Shown here one piece after another: positions 6,050 through 9,525 of a stretch of DNA of 9,525 nucleotides; within the stretch, counting starts at the first letter, position 1, and each line of letters opens with the position of its first letter. The notes under the pieces are model-generated. The model was not told the origin of the DNA. It made no database searches and saw only the letters and a list, made by a program, of their open reading frames with translations. A program made the position numbers and the translations under genes. This DNA comes from Clostridiales bacterium (GTDB lineage: Bacteria > Bacillota > Clostridia > Christensenellales > CAG-138), in contig JAISXK010000097.1 in the NCBI GenBank assembly GCA_031270585.1, forward strand, positions 1-9,525, in the 5' to 3' direction.

Positions 6050-7225
6050 CTATTCGTCAAATATGGTCACCGGCAGCGTCAGCTTTTCTTTGTTGATGTT
6101 GCGCGCGGGGTCGTAATAATACCATTGATCCAGCGTGGGCGAATACGTATCAAATGTAATGAGCTTATCTCGCTTATAGACGCGTATCAGCGTTAAAAAC
6201 CCGCCGCCGCCGTCTTCCAGCGCCTGGTAATTCATCATGATATTATATACCGTGCGGTAATTGCTTCTGTCACCGGTATCGTTGATATCGGTGGTCAGCA
6301 TAATGCTGTTGTAACGGTGCCCGCACAGCACCATAAATACGTTGCTGTTAGGCTTTACTATTTGTTCATACAGCTTTTGCCCCGTATCCGAAAGCAGCCC
6401 CTCACTGTCAAGATAATCATGCGTCATGAATATCGCATGGTGGTCGTTGTATTTTTTCAGCATTTTGTTTGCCCAATTGATGCCGGCGCTCGTGCCCTGT
6501 TTCCAGCCAAGGCCAATAAACAGGTATTTTGTGCCGTCAACCTCAAACGTGTCGCACCGGCCGCCGCCGCTGTTGTACCAACCCTGTATATATGGGTCGT
6601 CTTTAAAGGCGTCAGGCCCCAGATATGCTTTAAAGTTGGTGTAATTCGGGTTGCCGGTGCCCACATCGTGGTTGCCGGCAAGAGCAAAAAGCGGCACGGC
6701 ACGGCGTATTTTTTGCATGGCGGCGTCGACACGCAGCCATTGTTCGTCATTGTTTTCATGTACGGCGTCGCCCGTGAAAAACGTGTATTTCACGTTGTAG
6801 CGCTCCGCGTTATCGTGCATCCAATCCGCCATGGCCCGTAAGGTTTCGGGGTATTCATCCGTGTAGTGCTGCGTATCCGTAAACCAGTAAAAGGCATAAT
6901 CAGCTTCGCCGGATGTATGAAGCGCCGGCGCCGGCGTTGCAAGCAACACGGGGGGCGGCTCATTGTAAACGGGCGCAAACGGCGTTATATCCACGACGGG
7001 CATAGTGTCAGGCGTAATGGCGGCGGATACGGATCCGGCCGGTATATCGGCGGGTGTGGGCGCGGACGTAGCCGTAACCATAAGGGCTCCGGCGTTTACC
7101 TCAGGCGGCCTCTCGCCATCCAGCAAAAAATAATCGACAAGCATCAGCCCGGTCACGGTGGCTACAAGCGCCACCGTTACGGTGAGAAAAACCCTTGTTA
7201 ATGTATGGCCGTTCTTTTTTTTCAT
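6050..7225 (-). CDS. Membrane-anchored calcineurin-like metallophosphoesterase
   Basis: A 391-residue protein with one N-terminal hydrophobic segment (about 11-34) after basic MKKKNGH, a Pro/Ala/Thr-rich linker (about 36-106), and a calcineurin-like phosphoesterase domain (about 109-365). With no lipobox cysteine, the segment looks like a signal anchor holding the enzyme outside the cell. Metal-ligand motifs in order are FTDTQHY (Asp117, His120), TGDAVHEN (Asp153), AGNHDVG (Asn185, His186), THDYL (His269) and CGHRYN (His303). The last motif is normally GHxH; Tyr305 replaces the final histidine, so metal binding may be altered. The substrate is unknown; phosphodiesters, nucleotides and cell-wall phosphates are all possible. 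The ATG at 7225 has no Shine-Dalgarno sequence, but an extended -10 box lies only 6 bases upstream. No other in-frame start codon is found upstream before a stop. It follows tex after 82 bases and converges with mtnN. Confidence 0.92.
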   Translation of the reverse strand: MKKKNGHTLTRVFLTVTVALVATVTGLMLVDYFLLDGERPPEVNAGALMVTATSAPTPADIPAGSVSAAITPDTMPVVDITPFAPVYNEPPPVLLATPAPALHTSGEADYAFYWFTDTQHYTDEYPETLRAMADWMHDNAERYNVKYTFFTGDAVHENNDEQWLRVDAAMQKIRRAVPLFALAGNHDVGTGNPNYTNFKAYLGPDAFKDDPYIQGWYNSGGGRCDTFEVDGTKYLFIGLGWKQGTSAGINWANKMLKKYNDHHAIFMTHDYLDSEGLLSDTGQKLYEQIVKPNSNVFMVLCGHRYNSIMLTTDINDTGDRSNYRTVYNIMMNYQALEDGGGGFLTLIRVYKRDKLITFDTYSPTLDQWYYYDPARNINKEKLTLPVTIFDE

Positions 7226-7231
7226 GTATTG

Positions 7232-7240
7232 AGTATAACA
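7232..7240 (-). promoter_or_regulatory. Extended -10 promoter directly in front of the phosphoesterase gene
   Basis: Read on the - strand, this is TGTTATACT: an extended -10 (TGn) joined to TATACT, one mismatch from consensus. Only 6 bases separate it from the ATG at 7225, so normal initiation about 7 bases downstream of the box would place the transcript start at or next to the A of the ATG. No -35 hexamer is seen at 16-18 bases (GGTATA at 17), which is tolerable for an extended -10 promoter. If it is used, the message would be leaderless, in keeping with the missing Shine-Dalgarno sequence. Confidence 0.4.
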
Positions 7241-7307
7241 AAAACGCGATCACATATACCATGGGCGCAAAAACATTTCCAAGTATTTTCCGGTCTTTTG
7301 GCATACG

Positions 7308-9464
7308 TTATTTGTTTGGCCTTTTCATGGTCAGCGATATGCGGCTCTTTTCCATATCCACATCCTGTACCCATACAGTGCGTATATCGCCCACCTTCAC
7401 AACTTCACTGGGGTGCGCGATACGCCTTTCGCTCATCTGCGATATGTGCACAAGCCCGTCGCGGTGCACGCCAATATCCACAAACGCGCCAAAATCGATC
7501 ACATTGCGCACGGTTCCCTGAAGCTCCATGCCCGGCGCAAGATCGCTCATTTCCAGCACGTCGGTGCGCAATATTGGTTTGGGCAGCTCGTCGCGCGGGT
7601 CGCGCCCGGGTTTTTGCAGCTCGCGAATCATATCCCGCAATGTGGGCGCGCCTATATGCAGCTCCCGCGCGAGAGGTTGTATGCCAACCTCGTCTATTTT
7701 TTTGTCCAAGGCGGATAAGCCCCCCTTGCGGATATCCCCGTCGCAAAAGTTAAAACGCGCCAGAAGCTTGTTTGCGACGGCATAACTTTCGGGGTGCACG
7801 GCGGTGTTATCAAGCGGGTTATCGCTACCCGCGATGCGTAAAAACCCCGCGCATTGCTCATACGCTTTTGTCCCCAGCTTGGGCACAAGTTTTAACTGCG
7901 CGCGGCTTAGAAAGGCGCCGTTTTCTTTTCTGTATGCGTCAATATTCTGCGCCACTGCGCGCGATACCCCCGCAACATAACATAAAAGCGGCACGCTGGC
8001 CGTGTTGAGCTCCACACCCACCTGGTTTACACAGCGCTCCACCACGCCGGACAACGCCTCGCTTAGCCGGGTGGCTTTCATGTCGTGCTGGTATTGCCCC
8101 ACACCGATGGCGGCGGGTTCGATCTTCACAAGCTCGGAGAGTGGATCCTGCAGCCGCCGCGCGATGCTCACGGCGCTACGTAGCGATACGTCATAATCGG
8201 GGAATTCTTCCGCCGCAAGCTTGGATGCGGAATAGACCGACGCCCCCGCCTCGTTCACGATCACATAAGGCACGCCCTTGCCACTTTCGTGCATGGCGCA
8301 GGCAAAAAATTGTTCCGTCTCGCGCGAAGCGGTACCGTTGCCTATGGCCGCCAACGTCACGTTATGTTTTTCTATCAGCGCCAACACCGTATTCCTCGCG
8401 GCATCCACCTTGCCGTGTGAGGGTAGCGGGTAGACTACGCCGGTGTCCAGCACGCGACCCATATCATCCACCACCGCCAGCTTGCAGCCGGTGCGTATGC
8501 CGGGATCCATCCCCAGTACGGTTTCCCCCTTGATGGGTGGCTGCATCAACAGGTCGTTAAGGTTTACGGCAAATACGCCTATGGCAGCCTCCTGCGCGTC
8601 ACAGGTGAGCTTCGTTCGCGCCTCACGTTCCATAGAGGGCATGATGAGCCTTATAAACGCATCCTCCACAGCGCTTTTCACAACCCCCGCCGCAGGTGCG
8701 CCCTCCACAAGTGCCCCCCGCAGCACAAGCGCCATGGCGGGCGCGGCGTCTACCAGCACCGCCGCTTTCAAAAAGCCCTCGCGCTCCCCGCGGTCTATGG
8801 CGAGCACGCGGTGGCCCGCTATGCGCGCTATAGGCTCATTATAATCGTAATACATGCGGTATACACTGTCTTCATCCCTGGCGGCCTTTGTGGCGATGAG
8901 CCCGCTTGTTTTAATCAGCGTGCGCAGCCGCGCGCGCACCCCGGCGTCGTCGCTGAAGTGCTCGGCTATGATATCCCCGGCGCCCGCCAGCGCATCTTCG
9001 GGCGTTTTTACGCCGGAATTTGCGTTCACATATTCCGCCGCCAGAATAAGCGGCGCGGGATCGGTTTTGTTTTGCAGCAGCAGCCGTTTGGCCAGAGGCT
9101 CCAGCCCTTTTTCCCTGGCGATCATGGCGCGTGTGCGACGTTTGGGCCTGTAGGGACGGTATATATCCTCCAACTCCGCCAATATGGAGCAGGCGGCAAG
9201 CGCTAAATCCATCTCGTCTGTCATCACGTCAAGCTTTATAAGGGCCGTGCGTATCTCCTCGCGGCGGGCTTCAAAGTTGCGCAGGTAGGTAAGCCTGTCC
9301 GCCAGCGCGCGCAGCACCTGATCGTTTTGCTCGCCGTGCCTCTCTTTGCGATAACGTGCGATAAAGGGTATGGTGTTCCCCTCGTCGATCAGGGCAATGA
9401 TGTTTTCGATCTGCCAGTTTTCCATCTTTGGGAACTCTTTTTTCAGCGCCTCTACGATTTGCAT
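7308..9464 (-). CDS. tex: Tex family S1 RNA-binding transcription accessory protein
   Basis: Tex is a conserved cytoplasmic nucleic-acid-binding protein, the bacterial relative of eukaryotic Spt6. It is linked to transcription and expression of stress or virulence genes, though its molecular role is still poorly defined. The 718-residue length fits the family. The N-terminal Tex domain includes NTIPFIARYRKERHG (about 30-44) and EDIYRPYRPKRRTRA (about 98-112). A YqgF/RNase H-like domain begins at VLGMDPGIRTGCKLAVVD (about 316-333, with Asp320). Helix-hairpin-helix repeats follow (VAGVSRAVAQNI, then LVPKLGTKAYEQCAGFLRI). The C-terminal S1 domain starts at PGMELQGTVRNVIDFGAFVD (644-663), includes DGLVHISQMS and ends LTMKRPNK. 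The ATG at 9464 has GGAGA 10 bases upstream. It starts a - strand pair with the phosphoesterase gene. All domains are intact. Confidence 0.97.
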   Translation of the reverse strand: MQIVEALKKEFPKMENWQIENIIALIDEGNTIPFIARYRKERHGEQNDQVLRALADRLTYLRNFEARREEIRTALIKLDVMTDEMDLALAACSILAELEDIYRPYRPKRRTRAMIAREKGLEPLAKRLLLQNKTDPAPLILAAEYVNANSGVKTPEDALAGAGDIIAEHFSDDAGVRARLRTLIKTSGLIATKAARDEDSVYRMYYDYNEPIARIAGHRVLAIDRGEREGFLKAAVLVDAAPAMALVLRGALVEGAPAAGVVKSAVEDAFIRLIMPSMEREARTKLTCDAQEAAIGVFAVNLNDLLMQPPIKGETVLGMDPGIRTGCKLAVVDDMGRVLDTGVVYPLPSHGKVDAARNTVLALIEKHNVTLAAIGNGTASRETEQFFACAMHESGKGVPYVIVNEAGASVYSASKLAAEEFPDYDVSLRSAVSIARRLQDPLSELVKIEPAAIGVGQYQHDMKATRLSEALSGVVERCVNQVGVELNTASVPLLCYVAGVSRAVAQNIDAYRKENGAFLSRAQLKLVPKLGTKAYEQCAGFLRIAGSDNPLDNTAVHPESYAVANKLLARFNFCDGDIRKGGLSALDKKIDEVGIQPLARELHIGAPTLRDMIRELQKPGRDPRDELPKPILRTDVLEMSDLAPGMELQGTVRNVIDFGAFVDIGVHRDGLVHISQMSERRIAHPSEVVKVGDIRTVWVQDVDMEKSRISLTMKRPNK

Positions 9465-9474
9465 GTACTATGTT

Positions 9475-9479
9475 TCTCC
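9475..9479 (-). promoter_or_regulatory. Ribosome binding site of tex
   Basis: GGAGA on the - strand lies 10 bases before the tex ATG. It is the only purine-rich match nearby and supports the start at 9464. Confidence 0.6.
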
Positions 9480-9505
9480 GTTTCGGTTGAAATATCGCTT
9501 TGATG

Positions 9506-9514
9506 ATTGTAGCA
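9506..9514 (-). promoter_or_regulatory. Probable tex promoter, extended -10 element
   Basis: Read on the - strand, TGCTACAAT is an extended -10 (TG, one base, TACAAT). A transcript would begin near 9499 and leave a leader of about 35 bases containing the GGAGA site. The -35 region at a 17-base spacing falls just outside the window, so it cannot be checked. Confidence 0.5.
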
Positions 9515-9525
9515 CAACGCGCCCC

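Noticed and set aside
6005..6050. GGGCGC (6005-6010) paired with GCGCCC (6045-6050) as a bidirectional terminator
   Set aside because: The stem is only 6 base pairs around a 34-base loop, with no T-run on either side; it also overlaps the phosphoesterase stop codon.
6317..6841. A 174-codon + strand frame opposite the phosphoesterase gene
   Set aside because: It is antisense to a domain with clear catalytic motifs and has no family-like features.
7226..7307. A terminator between tex and the phosphoesterase gene
   Set aside because: There are only short 4-base complementary pieces near a T-run and no stable hairpin, so read-through from tex remains possible.
7205..7753. A 182-codon + strand frame opposite the 3' end of tex
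   Set aside because: It is antisense to the conserved S1 domain, and its Arg/Pro/Ala-rich composition is that of a shadow frame.

Overview
The window reads as an ordinary, gene-dense chromosomal segment from a Clostridia-type Firmicute. The main evidence is the first gene, which enters from the left edge already in progress and is clearly the C-terminal part of the sporulation/transition-phase sigma factor SigH. A Tex protein, a PgcA-type phosphohexomutase and purine-rich Shine-Dalgarno sites fit the same picture. The DNA looks GC-rich by eye, with many GCG/CGC codons, which suggests a high-GC gut-type clostridial lineage. That is inference, and the genus cannot be told.

Layout. Six genes run left to right on the + strand: sigH (partial), radC, a phosphoglucomutase/phosphomannomutase gene, then after a 106-base gap a predicted lipoprotein, an AI-2E-family membrane transporter, and a methylthioadenosine/S-adenosylhomocysteine nucleosidase (mtnN). 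A 255-base non-coding stretch (5795-6049) with several inverted repeats follows. Two genes then run on the - strand, converging on it: a membrane-anchored calcineurin-like phosphoesterase (7225 to 6050) and, upstream of it, tex (9464 to 7308). A probable extended -10 promoter for tex lies at the right edge, and another lies directly in front of the phosphoesterase gene.

How the genes work together. sigH-radC-pgm are tightly packed (14 bases between sigH and the preferred radC start, 12 between radC and pgm) and probably share a transcript. The lipoprotein, transporter and mtnN genes are also tightly packed (17 and 15 bases), and each has its own Shine-Dalgarno site. MtnN removes the S-adenosylmethionine by-products MTA and SAH and yields S-ribosylhomocysteine, the precursor of autoinducer-2. 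Its position next to a transporter of the family named for AI-2 export is suggestive, but no luxS is present and many members of that family do other things. The - strand pair is one housekeeping gene (tex) and one surface enzyme of unknown substrate.

No mobile element with a transposase, CRISPR array, rRNA or tRNA was seen, and no new multi-gene system stands out. The observations most worth a second look are the structured intergenic stretch after mtnN, the possible leaderless start of the phosphoesterase gene, the sigH-radC junction, and the tandem-domain lipoprotein paired with the transporter.
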